From an uncultured Flavobacteriaceae bacterium (GTDB lineage Bacteria > Bacteroidota > Bacteroidia > Flavobacteriales > Flavobacteriaceae), in the NCBI GenBank assembly GCA_947494715.1, contig CANLWG010000015.1, positions 113,323-177,322 on the forward strand: 64,000 bases of DNA, read 5' to 3'. The position numbers and the translations under genes are program-made. Shown here in pieces: positions 29,004-37,628 of the stretch. The notes beneath the pieces were generated by a model. That model did not search any database and was not told the DNA's origin. It saw nothing but the letters and a program-made list of their open reading frames with translations. Position 1 is the first letter of the stretch, and each line of letters opens with the position of its first letter.

Positions 29004-29031
29004 AATATTGCATACAAATGTATGCAATATT
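29004..29031 (-). promoter_or_regulatory. 28-bp perfect palindrome with embedded promoter box
   Basis: Two 13-nt arms (AATATTGCATACA and its exact reverse complement) around a 2-nt AA centre. The half-sites resemble the shared operator with C in place of T (TTGCATACA). On the minus strand the centre reads TACATTTG, a full match to TAnnTTTG, located about 33 bp before the chosen ThuA start. A protein bound here would directly cover the -7 element. Confidence 0.65.
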
Positions 29032-29047
29032 TTAATAAATAGCACAT

Positions 29048-29655
29048 TAGGCATCTATTTTTTTAGAAAAATGAACATGGAGCGAAGAGATTCCCAGCGA
29101 TGAGAGAAATTTGCGCATGCCTTGATGGCCTTGCCGCCGCAAAATTCTCTTGACTTTAAGAGAGTTTGGCGCATCAATTTACCAAAGAATTCTTTACGCT
29201 AATTTGAGATTCGGTAGTTTGGCCCGACATCATTTTGATGAACTACAAATATTGTTGGGGACACTATCCAAGCCCAATTTGAAAAGGCTAAATCGAAATT
29301 TATTTTCAATCATCGGTCTTCAAATCTAAACGACCAAAATTTGCGTAGCCGTTGCGTGAATATCCAACTACCGAAAGCATTTGGCTAAAATCTTAAATTC
29401 CGATACTGGAGAGACTATTGTGAAATAATTACTAAATTACCAAAAAAAATGCTTTTATCCCCACTTCGACATCGTTCAAATTTTGTACGACAATCTTTTT
29501 CAAATGGCGTTTCATAGCTAAAGCCAAAGTTTAGTCTTATTTACTCCTCTCAAAAAATGGAAAATTAGACTATTTCGAATAAAATAATATTTATATGTGT
29601 ATTAATATTCAATTTTATATTATTTTTGTATACAATATTTTAGAGACAAAATTTC
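29048..29655. other. 608-bp divergent intergenic region
   Basis: No credible gene was found. A hairpin with 12 of 13 matched bases (AGAGAAATTTGCG at 29103-29115 with 29138-29150) sits near the ThuA side, followed by a competing CTCTT/AAGAG pair. The right end carries the OiaC promoter and operator at 29621-29636. The middle may be decayed sequence; I see no function. Confidence 0.4.
29625..29636 (+). promoter_or_regulatory. Operator TTTGTATACAAT over the OiaC-operon promoter
   Basis: The core TTGTATACAA overlaps a plus-strand TATTTTTG box (29621-29628) that fits TAnnTTTG. The gene start at 29656 is 20 bp past the operator, so transcription would start inside or next to the site and a bound repressor would block it. 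Confidence 0.7.
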
Positions 29656-30483
29656 ATGCCGACCACGATATTAGGAATTGGATCGTATACTTTCCCCCTA
29701 GCGATCCAAACAAAGAACGCCAATCATTCAATGAGCCTAAATCAACTCTTGGCAAAGGCGTACGATTATGAAATCCATACAATTCAAATTGCAGATAATC
29801 ATCCGCTTCATCTGATGTCCAAGGAGGAATTGATTTCCCTAAGGCAACAAGCAACCGATTTAGGCATTGACTTAGAAGTAGGTACACGACGTTTGGAGGA
29901 GAAACATATGTTGAACTACCTAAAAATTGCAGAACATCTAAACTCAAAATTTCTGAGAGTCGTAATCGATGATGTAAACTACGAACCTTCGAAGAAGGCC
30001 ATTATAGACATCTTGCAAAAACTCGTTCCAAGCTTAGAGAAATCCGGAATAGTATTGGCAATTGAAAACCACGATAGATTTCGATCATCGGATTATGCCG
30101 AGATCATTGAATCCACCGGTTCCGATTGGATCGGTATTTGTTTGGATACAGCCAATTCATTAGGTGCCGGGGAAGGAATCAACGAAGTTTTGGATAGTCT
30201 CGCAAGGTATTGTATAAATCTACATATAAAGGACATTACTGTCGCCAGGGTGCCAAGCAACATGGGTTTCAATGTCCGTGGCTGTCCCGCAGGTGAAGGG
30301 ATAATTAATATCCCTGATGTTCTGCGGAGGGTGCAAAACAACGGCAAATTAGTATCGATTACGCTTGAAGTATGGTCAGAGGACGATGGCACGGAAGAAT
30401 TAAAAATAGATAGAGAAAATAGGTGGGCGAATAAAAGCATTAAATATCTGAAAAAATTAATCGATACATATGACTATGAATAA
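29656..30483 (+). CDS. oiaC: Probable 3-oxo-isoapionate decarboxylase (OiaC-like TIM barrel)
   Basis: A 275-residue sugar phosphate isomerase/epimerase-fold protein without a signal peptide, so cytoplasmic, unlike the other two members in the window. Metal-site residues appear in LAIENHDRF (Glu, His), GICLDTANSLG (Asp), NLHIKDI (His) and ITLEVWSE (Glu). In known D-apionate pathways the decarboxylase OiaC has this fold and converts 3-oxo-isoapionate to L-erythrulose. I assign that role from the fold and from its position: it overlaps by 14 bp an ApnO-like gene, the enzyme that makes its substrate. From sequence alone another isomerase is possible. It leads a three-gene operon behind operator 29625. 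Confidence 0.62.
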   Translation: MPTTILGIGSYTFPLAIQTKNANHSMSLNQLLAKAYDYEIHTIQIADNHPLHLMSKEELISLRQQATDLGIDLEVGTRRLEEKHMLNYLKIAEHLNSKFLRVVIDDVNYEPSKKAIIDILQKLVPSLEKSGIVLAIENHDRFRSSDYAEIIESTGSDWIGICLDTANSLGAGEGINEVLDSLARYCINLHIKDITVARVPSNMGFNVRGCPAGEGIINIPDVLRRVQNNGKLVSITLEVWSEDDGTEELKIDRENRWANKSIKYLKKLIDTYDYE

Positions 30484-31303
30484 AGTTACACTTGTAGGAG
30501 CTGGCGGCAAAATGGGCATGCGTTGCACCCATAATTTACTGAAATCGGAATATGAAGTAAGTTATCTGGAAATAGCCCCTGACGCCATTAAAAAATTAAA
30601 CGTGTTAGGTGTAGAAATATCAGACCCGGAAATAGTGTTAAGCGATGCGGATATCGTAATACTTGCTATTCCCGATGTTGCCATTCAAGCTGTTTCGGCT
30701 ACTGTAGTGCCCAAATTAAAACCAGGAGCAATGGTAGTGTGCCTAGATCCCGCAGCTCCCTTTGCCGGGCATCTGCCCCTTAGGGAAGATTTGACCTATT
30801 ACGTAACACATCCATCCCATCCTTCGGTCTTTAACTGGGAAGCCAATCAAGAAATGCATTTTGATTATTATGGGGGTATAGCAGCGAAACAGACCGTGGT
30901 CTCCGCTATTATGCATGGCCCAGAAGAGCATTTCCAAATAGGCGACAAATTGACCAAGGTAATCTTTCAACCCGTTACCAAGAACTATAAAATTACCGTT
31001 GAACAAATGGCCATTCTAGAACCCGGATTTAGCGAAACGCTCTGCTCAACCTGTATAAAAAAGATACGGGATGGATTGGATATCGTAGTTTCAAAAGGGG
31101 TTCCGGAAGAAGTGGCAAAAGAATTCATTTTGGGGCATATCAATATTCAACTTGCGGTGTTGTTCGGGGAATTACCCATCCAATTTTCAGATGCCGCCAT
31201 CAAAGCGCTGGAAAGGGCCGAAGATATTCTCTTTAAAGAAGGATGGGAGCAGATTTTTGAAATTGATAATATAAAGGAACAAATAAAGGCTATAACCGAA
31301 TAA
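30470..31303 (+). CDS. apnO: Probable D-apionate oxidoisomerase (ApnO-like)
   Basis: A 277-residue protein with an N-terminal Rossmann motif (VTLVGAGGKMGMRC) and a C-terminal all-helical domain related to 6-phosphogluconate dehydrogenase. The central THPSHPSVF and HFDYYGGIAAKQTVV segments with many His are characteristic of the group to which D-apionate oxidoisomerase belongs. ApnO oxidises and isomerises D-apionate to 3-oxo-isoapionate with NAD+. The start at 30470 overlaps the OiaC-like gene; ATG at 30476 is an alternative. Assignment relies on remembered family features and on the neighbouring OiaC, ApnL and apiosidase genes. Confidence 0.65.
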   Translation: MTMNKVTLVGAGGKMGMRCTHNLLKSEYEVSYLEIAPDAIKKLNVLGVEISDPEIVLSDADIVILAIPDVAIQAVSATVVPKLKPGAMVVCLDPAAPFAGHLPLREDLTYYVTHPSHPSVFNWEANQEMHFDYYGGIAAKQTVVSAIMHGPEEHFQIGDKLTKVIFQPVTKNYKITVEQMAILEPGFSETLCSTCIKKIRDGLDIVVSKGVPEEVAKEFILGHINIQLAVLFGELPIQFSDAAIKALERAEDILFKEGWEQIFEIDNIKEQIKAITE

Positions 31304-31304
31304 A

Positions 31305-32327
31305 ATGCAAAAGCTCAATTTTGCCGTGTTTGGTACCGGATTTTGGTCCAATTACCAAATACCAGGATGGTTGGAACTTGGTGACCTAAAATGTCTGGCC
31401 GCCTATAACCGGACGATAGAAAAAGCCAAGAAAATTGGTGAAAAATTTGATATTCCTTTTATATACGATAATCCCGAAAAGCTGATTAAAAATCACGGTG
31501 ATCTAGACTTTGTGGATATCTGTACCAATGTTGAGACCCATCTACCCCTGACCAAGTTAGCCGCAGAAAACGGATTGGATATCGTTTGCCAAAAACCTAT
31601 GGCCGGGAACTTGGACGATGCCCGAGAGATGTTGAGAATTTGTAATCATAACGACGTAAAACTTTTTATTAATGAAAATTTCAGGTGGCAGACACCCATC
31701 AGGGCATTTAAGAAAATCATGGATTCCGGGGAAATCGGCAAACCCTTCAAGGCTAGAATATCATTCTGCACCGCTTTTCCTGTGTTCGAGAATCAACCTT
31801 TTTTAAAGGAGGTAGAACATTTTATTTTAGCCGATGTTGGTTCCCATACGTTGGATCTATGCCGATTTCTTTTTGGGGAAGTAGACACGCTGTATTGTCA
31901 AACCGCCAAGATCAATCCCACGATAAAAGGGGAGGACGTTGCCTCTATACTGCTTAAAATGGTTTCGGGCTTAACCTGCTTTGTGGAAATGTCCTATGCT
32001 TCCCGACTGGAAAAAGATTCATTCCCTGAAGCCCTAATTTTATTGGAGGGCAGCCATGGATCCATTTATTTGGACCATGGTTATGAAATAAAAATCACTA
32101 CAAAGAAAGGCACTGTCAAAAAAAGCGTAGAACCCCAAATCTATCCTTGGGTAAATCCAGAATATACCATAGTGCATTCCAGTATCGTAGACTGTCAACG
32201 CAATATTCTGGAAGGACTTCGAGGAAATAGGGCCGAAACAACAGGTGCGGATAACTTAAAAACGGCCGAACTGGTCTGGGGTTCCTACCGTTCCGCGGAG
32301 ACAAATGAATTGGTACGGTTACAGTAA
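31305..32327 (+). CDS. Gfo/Idh/MocA family sugar dehydrogenase (candidate D-apiose dehydrogenase)
   Basis: A 340-residue NAD(P)-dependent oxidoreductase with Rossmann motif FAVFGTGFWSNYQ, the cofactor loop CQKPMAGN (a Gln replaces the Glu usual in EKP) and the catalytic stretch DVGSHTLDLCRFLFGEV. Known D-apiose dehydrogenases that feed the apionate pathway belong to this family, which makes that the leading hypothesis. If apiose is oxidised outside the cell, this enzyme could instead serve as a cytoplasmic backup or act on another sugar. It starts 1 bp after ApnO ends and its 3' end overlaps the convergent ApnL gene by 9 bp. Confidence 0.7.
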   Translation: MQKLNFAVFGTGFWSNYQIPGWLELGDLKCLAAYNRTIEKAKKIGEKFDIPFIYDNPEKLIKNHGDLDFVDICTNVETHLPLTKLAAENGLDIVCQKPMAGNLDDAREMLRICNHNDVKLFINENFRWQTPIRAFKKIMDSGEIGKPFKARISFCTAFPVFENQPFLKEVEHFILADVGSHTLDLCRFLFGEVDTLYCQTAKINPTIKGEDVASILLKMVSGLTCFVEMSYASRLEKDSFPEALILLEGSHGSIYLDHGYEIKITTKKGTVKKSVEPQIYPWVNPEYTIVHSSIVDCQRNILEGLRGNRAETTGADNLKTAELVWGSYRSAETNELVRLQ

Positions 32328-34151
32328 ATCGACTTGGTTTAGGTCGGAATCAAAAATGGTAATCCCCTTTTCCGGGAGTACTAGGTTTCGATTCTTTATT
32401 TTGACCACCTGCTCCTTGGAGCCAAGGTTTAGCAATACATAATATTTTTCATCTCCCTTTTGAAAAACAAGTCCATCATACGCCTGTGGATAGGGAGAGA
32501 CCGTTTTTAGTACTTCATATTCCTTCATTTTTGCCAAGAAGGCCAAAACCTTGTAAACGGGGAATAATTTCTTGCTATCTAAAATTCCTTCGGATCCATA
32601 CGTTTGAAACAGGGTAATTTCATCGATTTCAGCCTCACTGATATATTTTATGCTCAACAGCGTCCATAGGGCCGTCAATTCCGAAGACTGGCGGGGATCT
32701 GATCGTTGGACCTTCGTTAAAAATCGTGCATTTGCATCCGTGGCGGCAGGGTTTAAGCGTCCCGTCAAGGTAATAGGCGATATATGTACCGGCTTTCCAT
32801 CAGAAATGGCTTTTGCGCTTTTGCCCATATCCAGAAAGGTGCTTGAGGTTTCCAAAATTGATGTATCATCAAAGGCATGGACCTGTGGATGGACCGAAAA
32901 CGAAAGATAATCTATCTTATCCATGGGAGGTCTCATTCTATTGACCTCCGTAAAATAGTAATCGGTACCGCCCCCTATAGGCACTTCTCCTAGACTCCGG
33001 CGAACTGCTTTAGAAAATGAGGCTATAAACCCTGCTGAATTACTGATTTCATCCAAATCCACGGCCATAACCTTTTTTATGTCCAATTTGGAGAAATTCG
33101 AAACTGTTATGATTTCCCTCAGATGGGCGCCAATTTCCTTTGCATTGCTATATATAAATAGCTCCACTGGCAGACCCAGTTGCAATGCTTGTCGGGTTTG
33201 TTTTTCAAAATCATTTTTCCAATCCCCTTCATGGGTCTTGGCCTCCAGTCTTAAGTGGGCCAGGTCCAGTTTTTTCAAATCTTCTATGTGCCGCTCTTCC
33301 AAGACCGTCCCGTTGGCCACTAAACCGATCTGGGGAAGTTCATATTCCTTGTCCCCTATTAGCAATTGGTTCTTTGGAACGAGGACCGGATCATCTTGAG
33401 GCCGTCCGGAAAAGGTAATGGAAATCTTTTGGTGGACTTCCTCCCCTTTACTGATATCCACGGGAAAAGGTCTTTCCAAAGGGGTACAATAGGTCTTATA
33501 GGAAGCATCCAACCAATTGCGCTGGTCCTCCATCTCAAAGACCTCCCCGCTAAACTCTATGTTGACCGCTAACCCATTTTCCTCCCAATGCATGCCCTTA
33601 ATATCCTTAAAGGGTTGATGTGGACTTATAGTTTCAGGGAATATTCCCATAGTTTTACTACCGTCCGAATGTTCAATTTCAACAGATTTTCCTGCCATTC
33701 TATTGGGATGCAAAAGGACAAAACCCAAACGGTTTCCTTTAAAATTGCTATGCGCTTTCCCCGCAATATCGAACGCTACTTCATTGGCATTGGCGGTAAC
33801 GGCACAGTTCCATCTAAAATCAATACTGTCCCTAAAACTTTTGACTTGGTAATTCAAATGAAAACCTATTCCGGCACTATTATATACAGTGTCCTCCACC
33901 GTGTTGGGAACCGTTCCCCAATTGGCATCCCTTACGAAGAAATTTATCCCTCTTATAACTTCCAATCCCTGATAGGTAATGTAGCGTAGGCCCCCATTTT
34001 CAAAGGTCATACGTATTGGTCCAGAAGTAAGATCGCCTTTATTATAAAGCCCGTCCACTTGCATATCAATTTTTTTGTTTGCCATGGGTTCTATGCGTTT
34101 GCAACATGATAGGGCTGTACATATTACGAAAAAGAAAAGTACTTTATGCAT
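32319..34151 (-). CDS. apnL: Probable D-apionate lactonase (ApnL-like), with lipoprotein signal
   Basis: A 610-residue protein in three parts: an N-terminal beta-sandwich (IRMTFENGGLRYITYQG to the LLHPNRMAGKSVEIEH and TISPHQPFKDI blocks), a central TIM barrel (VDLDEISNSAGFI, GGGTDYYFTEVNRMRPP, FSVHPQVHAFDD) and a C-terminal beta domain. These blocks match what I know of D-apionate lactonase, which opens D-apionolactone to D-apionate. I use the ATG at 34151, 2 bp after the binding-protein stop, because it gives signal MHKVLFFFVICTALSC with a lipobox; the ATG at 34172 would overlap the previous gene. A lipidated, non-cytoplasmic lactonase is unusual for this pathway and implies apionolactone is made outside the cytoplasm. 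Last gene of the apiosidase-ABC operon. Confidence 0.7.
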   Translation of the reverse strand: MHKVLFFFVICTALSCCKRIEPMANKKIDMQVDGLYNKGDLTSGPIRMTFENGGLRYITYQGLEVIRGINFFVRDANWGTVPNTVEDTVYNSAGIGFHLNYQVKSFRDSIDFRWNCAVTANANEVAFDIAGKAHSNFKGNRLGFVLLHPNRMAGKSVEIEHSDGSKTMGIFPETISPHQPFKDIKGMHWEENGLAVNIEFSGEVFEMEDQRNWLDASYKTYCTPLERPFPVDISKGEEVHQKISITFSGRPQDDPVLVPKNQLLIGDKEYELPQIGLVANGTVLEERHIEDLKKLDLAHLRLEAKTHEGDWKNDFEKQTRQALQLGLPVELFIYSNAKEIGAHLREIITVSNFSKLDIKKVMAVDLDEISNSAGFIASFSKAVRRSLGEVPIGGGTDYYFTEVNRMRPPMDKIDYLSFSVHPQVHAFDDTSILETSSTFLDMGKSAKAISDGKPVHISPITLTGRLNPAATDANARFLTKVQRSDPRQSSELTALWTLLSIKYISEAEIDEITLFQTYGSEGILDSKKLFPVYKVLAFLAKMKEYEVLKTVSPYPQAYDGLVFQKGDEKYYVLLNLGSKEQVVKIKNRNLVLPEKGITIFDSDLNQVDLL

Positions 34152-34153
34152 GG

Positions 34154-35125
34154 TTAATATTTTGATCCCCACATGGAAGCCGATTTTTCTTCAAGATTGC
34201 CTTGATGAATCACAAAACCGGGATCTACTATCAGTTCGTCCACTTCTTTCCCATTTATCCTATCCAGTAGGGCTTCCACTGCAGATTCACATTCAAAATA
34301 CACGTCTTGAACACCATCCGCATCCAGATATTCTTCCTTCAACATACGGTACGCCATGGCATCCCCATCAAAACCACCTAAAATTACGTGGTCCGGATGG
34401 CCTATTTTGTGGTATTTGTCCGCATTTTTCAAAGCTGAAATAATGGAAGGAAACAAAAAATCCGAGCAGGTAAAAATGAAATTTATATCGGGATTTGCCT
34501 GAAGTGCGTTGGTTACTCCCGCCAATGCCTTTTCCTGGTTCCATTCCGTGGGAACCTCGGCCACAACCTCTATAATATCCGAGAATTCGGCGACCGCATC
34601 ATTAAATCCATTTCTCCTATTGATCGCGTTCATATCGCCCAAATCGCCAATGAGTATCATCGCTTTATGCTTTTTTCCCTTTTTCCGGGCAAGCCTTCCC
34701 AAATGTCGTACTGTATTCAAGCTAATCTCATAATTATCGGCAACCACGGTAACATATTCCCCAGGATTTTCCGCCGGAAGTCTATTGTATATGGCAATAG
34801 GAATACCCGCCCTATTGGCTGCCTTGATAATGGGAATAATGGTATGGGCATCCTTGGGTGCTATAACGATGCCATCGACACCTCGTGAAATAAAGTTATT
34901 CACCTGCTCAAACTGTCGGTTAGCGTCGCCGTTGGCAACCGCCTCTAGATAGACAAGGTCATATTCTTCACAAGAAGCTTTTAACGCATCTATGCTGGCC
35001 ACCCAATATTCTGTCTGTAACGTTTCAAAGGAAATTCCGATAGTCGTTTTATCTTTTATGTCCTTGCAGGAACAGAGCACCAGCAATAATCCTACAAGTT
35101 TTGTCATTTTGTTTTTTGAAACCAT
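34154..35125 (-). CDS. ABC transporter sugar-binding lipoprotein (ribose-type, Peripla_BP_4)
   Basis: A 323-residue periplasmic binding protein of the ribose/galactose class (TIGISFETLQTEYWVASIDAL, RGVDGIVIAPKDAHTIIPIIKAAN, IPIAIYNRLP, FTCSDFLFPSIISALK, GGFDGDAMAYRML). The signal VGLLLVLCSC ends in a lipobox, as expected for a protein anchored in the periplasm. Two starts are possible (35125 and 35107) and both keep the signal. It delivers the substrate to the permeases and ATPase encoded directly upstream. Binding proteins of this class bind D-apiose in other bacteria, which supports apiose or apionate as ligand; the exact ligand is inference. Confidence 0.88.
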   Translation of the reverse strand: MVSKNKMTKLVGLLLVLCSCKDIKDKTTIGISFETLQTEYWVASIDALKASCEEYDLVYLEAVANGDANRQFEQVNNFISRGVDGIVIAPKDAHTIIPIIKAANRAGIPIAIYNRLPAENPGEYVTVVADNYEISLNTVRHLGRLARKKGKKHKAMILIGDLGDMNAINRRNGFNDAVAEFSDIIEVVAEVPTEWNQEKALAGVTNALQANPDINFIFTCSDFLFPSIISALKNADKYHKIGHPDHVILGGFDGDAMAYRMLKEEYLDADGVQDVYFECESAVEALLDRINGKEVDELIVDPGFVIHQGNLEEKSASMWGSKY

Positions 35126-35138
35126 CCTATGCCAAGAA

Positions 35139-36113
35139 TTAATTGATGCCCAACCTTTTCAATTTTTTCTGCTGTAAATGCCGTATGCTATCGATGAGTA
35201 CGATAAGAAATATTACCCCTCCTGTTATCACGGTATAGAGATAAGGATCTGCATTCACCATAACCAAACCATTTTGAATGGACTGTATTAGCAAAACACC
35301 TATCAAAGTTCCCGGAAATATGCTTCCCCTACCCCCAAAAAGACTTGTTCCTCCCAGTACGGAAGCGGCTATGGCCATAAACTCGCTCTGAAGGCCAAAG
35401 GTGGGGGATATCGCACCCAATTGGGCTATCGCAACGAGACCTCCCAAAGCGGCACAAAAACCACAAATAATATAGACTTTAAGGAGAAGACCATCCACGG
35501 GGATACCCGCTTTCCTTGATTTTACCTCGTCATGCCCTACGGCATACAAGTGCTTTCCGAAAATTGTTTTGGTCAATACCAGATGCCCTGCTATAATTAC
35601 AATGGTCATAACAATTATGGGGGCCGGAACACCAAAAAATTTTGTAGAACCGATTTTTAGAAAAGATTCGGGCAGGTTTACCGCCCTGGTCTCAGAGATA
35701 AAGAGCCCTAGACCCCGGCCTACATAAAATGTGGCAAGGGTTACGATAAAGGGAATAACTTTGGCCTTAAAGATAAAGGCTCCGTTTATCAACCCAAAAA
35801 GGACACCGATTACCAGGACCAGCGTACAGGCCATCCATAAGGGAAAACCTGCAACCACCAATTTCCCGGAAATTACCCCGGCCAAGAACATAATAGACCC
35901 CACGGAGAGATCGATTCCGGCAGTAAGCAATACGAAAGTCATTCCCGTTGCTATGATGGCCAAAGAGGACGCTTGAACCAGAATATTGAAAAAGTTTTGA
36001 AATGAAAAAAAATGATGGGACAATATACTGAATGTGAGCAACACTATGGCAAAAAGTACAAGTGTTGAATTATTCAGTATACGTTGGGTGGTTTTGTTCA
36101 TTATCCAGTTCAT
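35139..36113 (-). CDS. Ribose-type ABC transporter permease (second permease)
   Basis: A 324-residue membrane protein of the RbsC/BPD_transp_2 family with 8-10 hydrophobic segments and the signatures TAGIDLSVGSIMFLAGV and GHDEVKSRKAGIPVDGLLLKVY, followed by ASVLGGTSLFGGRGSI. It pairs with the permease at 37629 to form a heterodimeric channel. The 4-bp overlap with the ATPase gene (ATGA) indicates translational coupling. Confidence 0.92.
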   Translation of the reverse strand: MNWIMNKTTQRILNNSTLVLFAIVLLTFSILSHHFFSFQNFFNILVQASSLAIIATGMTFVLLTAGIDLSVGSIMFLAGVISGKLVVAGFPLWMACTLVLVIGVLFGLINGAFIFKAKVIPFIVTLATFYVGRGLGLFISETRAVNLPESFLKIGSTKFFGVPAPIIVMTIVIIAGHLVLTKTIFGKHLYAVGHDEVKSRKAGIPVDGLLLKVYIICGFCAALGGLVAIAQLGAISPTFGLQSEFMAIAASVLGGTSLFGGRGSIFPGTLIGVLLIQSIQNGLVMVNADPYLYTVITGGVIFLIVLIDSIRHLQQKKLKRLGIN

Positions 36114-37627
36114 AGTTTTTGTTCCTCCTTTCCTGCTTTATGAAGTGCCGCTTCCAATATTTTGGAGCGATCAAATTCCTCCTTTTCGAATTCCTTGGTA
36201 ATCTGTCCTTCGCTCACGACCAGAATTCTGTCGCACAGTCCCAATAATTCCTCTATCTCCGAAGATATAAGCATAATACTAGATCCGCATTCTACCAAGG
36301 AATTGGCCAATACATATATTTCATGTTTCGCACCAATATCTATTCCCTTGGTGGGCTCATCCAAAATGAATAGCTTGGGGTGTATCAACAACCATTTGGC
36401 CAATACTACCTTTTGCTGATTGCCTCCACTTAAGGTAGAAACCAATTGATCCGTAATGCTGTGATATTTAGTCTTTGTGGCGTCGGCCTGAGTTTTGCTT
36501 TTTTTCTTGACTTCCTTGTAGTCGATGATATTAAACCGCCTTGTGAAGCTGGGCAATGCCGCGAGTTGTATGTTTTTTTCCAAATTCTGAAGTGTCATAA
36601 GGCCTTCCTCCTGTCTGTTCTCGGTAAGAAATGCCACGCCTTCCTTGATCCATTGAACCGGGTTAGGCGACGTGATTTCCTTTCCATTCCAGATAATGCT
36701 GCCCGTTTCCATCGGATCCAGACCGTAGATAAGACGCGCCATTTCCGAACGTCCTGCACCGACCAAGCCATAAAAGCCCAAGATTTCCTGTTTCCTTATC
36801 GAAAAGGACATATTTTGAATAAAACCGGCTCCCAGATTTTTGACCTCCAGGGAGAATTCCTTGAGTGGAACCGTATTCCGGTGGGGAAAGAATTGATCCA
36901 TATCCCGACCTACCATATCTTTGACCATACTTGGAATGGTATAATTTTGCCTTTCCCCCGAACTAATTAATTCCCCGTCCCGCAGTACTGCTATCCGATC
37001 GGCAAGGTGCATAATATCATCCAGGTTATGACTTATATAGATCATGGCAATCCCCTCTTGTTTAAGCTTTTTGATCAGTTGAAACAACTTTTGCGCCTCA
37101 TGACGGGTAAGCGAAGTAGTAGGTTCGTCAAATATGATGATCCGGGGAGAAGCGCTCAAAGCCTTTGCAATCTCCAGCATTTGGCGTTGGGCCGCCGTCA
37201 ATCGTTCCACAGGAGATTTAGGCGAAACGGACAGCCCAACCTGGGAGAGCAACTCCAAGGCCTTTTTTCGAGCCTGTTTTTGATTCAGAAAAGAGAATCC
37301 CATGGTCTTTTTCCTTGGATAATTACTGATAAAGAGATTTTCGGCTACACTAAGATTAAGAAAGAGATTCAATTCCTGATGGATAAATGAAATACCTTCG
37401 TTAAGGGCATCGTTCGGCGATTTAGGGTGGTAATTTTTACCATTGACCCTCATTTCTCCGGAACTGGGTGGAAAGATGCCGCCCAAAATATTCATTAAAG
37501 TCGATTTTCCGGCACCATTTTCCCCAACCAGACCCAATAGCTCTCCTTTGTCCAGCTTAAATCCAACACCTTTAAGTACGTTTACCTCTCCAAATGATTT
37601 TTGTATCTGTTTTAGTTCCAACAACAT
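36110..37627 (-). CDS. Ribose-type ABC transporter ATPase (two nucleotide-binding domains)
   Basis: A 505-residue RbsA/MglA-type ATPase with two tandem domains. Domain 1 has Walker A GENGAGKST, signature LTAAQRQMLEIAKAL and Walker B IIIFDEPTTSL. Domain 2 has a degenerate Walker A (GLVGAGRSE) but a canonical signature LSGGNQQKVVLAKWL and LFILDEPTKGID, the normal pattern for this family. It powers import of a sugar or sugar acid through the two permeases. Position between the two permease genes and 1-bp spacing from the first show a single transport operon. Confidence 0.95.
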   Translation of the reverse strand: MLLELKQIQKSFGEVNVLKGVGFKLDKGELLGLVGENGAGKSTLMNILGGIFPPSSGEMRVNGKNYHPKSPNDALNEGISFIHQELNLFLNLSVAENLFISNYPRKKTMGFSFLNQKQARKKALELLSQVGLSVSPKSPVERLTAAQRQMLEIAKALSASPRIIIFDEPTTSLTRHEAQKLFQLIKKLKQEGIAMIYISHNLDDIMHLADRIAVLRDGELISSGERQNYTIPSMVKDMVGRDMDQFFPHRNTVPLKEFSLEVKNLGAGFIQNMSFSIRKQEILGFYGLVGAGRSEMARLIYGLDPMETGSIIWNGKEITSPNPVQWIKEGVAFLTENRQEEGLMTLQNLEKNIQLAALPSFTRRFNIIDYKEVKKKSKTQADATKTKYHSITDQLVSTLSGGNQQKVVLAKWLLIHPKLFILDEPTKGIDIGAKHEIYVLANSLVECGSSIMLISSEIEELLGLCDRILVVSEGQITKEFEKEEFDRSKILEAALHKAGKEEQKL

Positions 37628-37628
37628 A

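Noticed and set aside
28982-29047. N-terminal extension of the ThuA-like ORF
   Set aside because: It would place the palindrome and promoter box inside the gene and hide the lipoprotein signal that begins at 28981.
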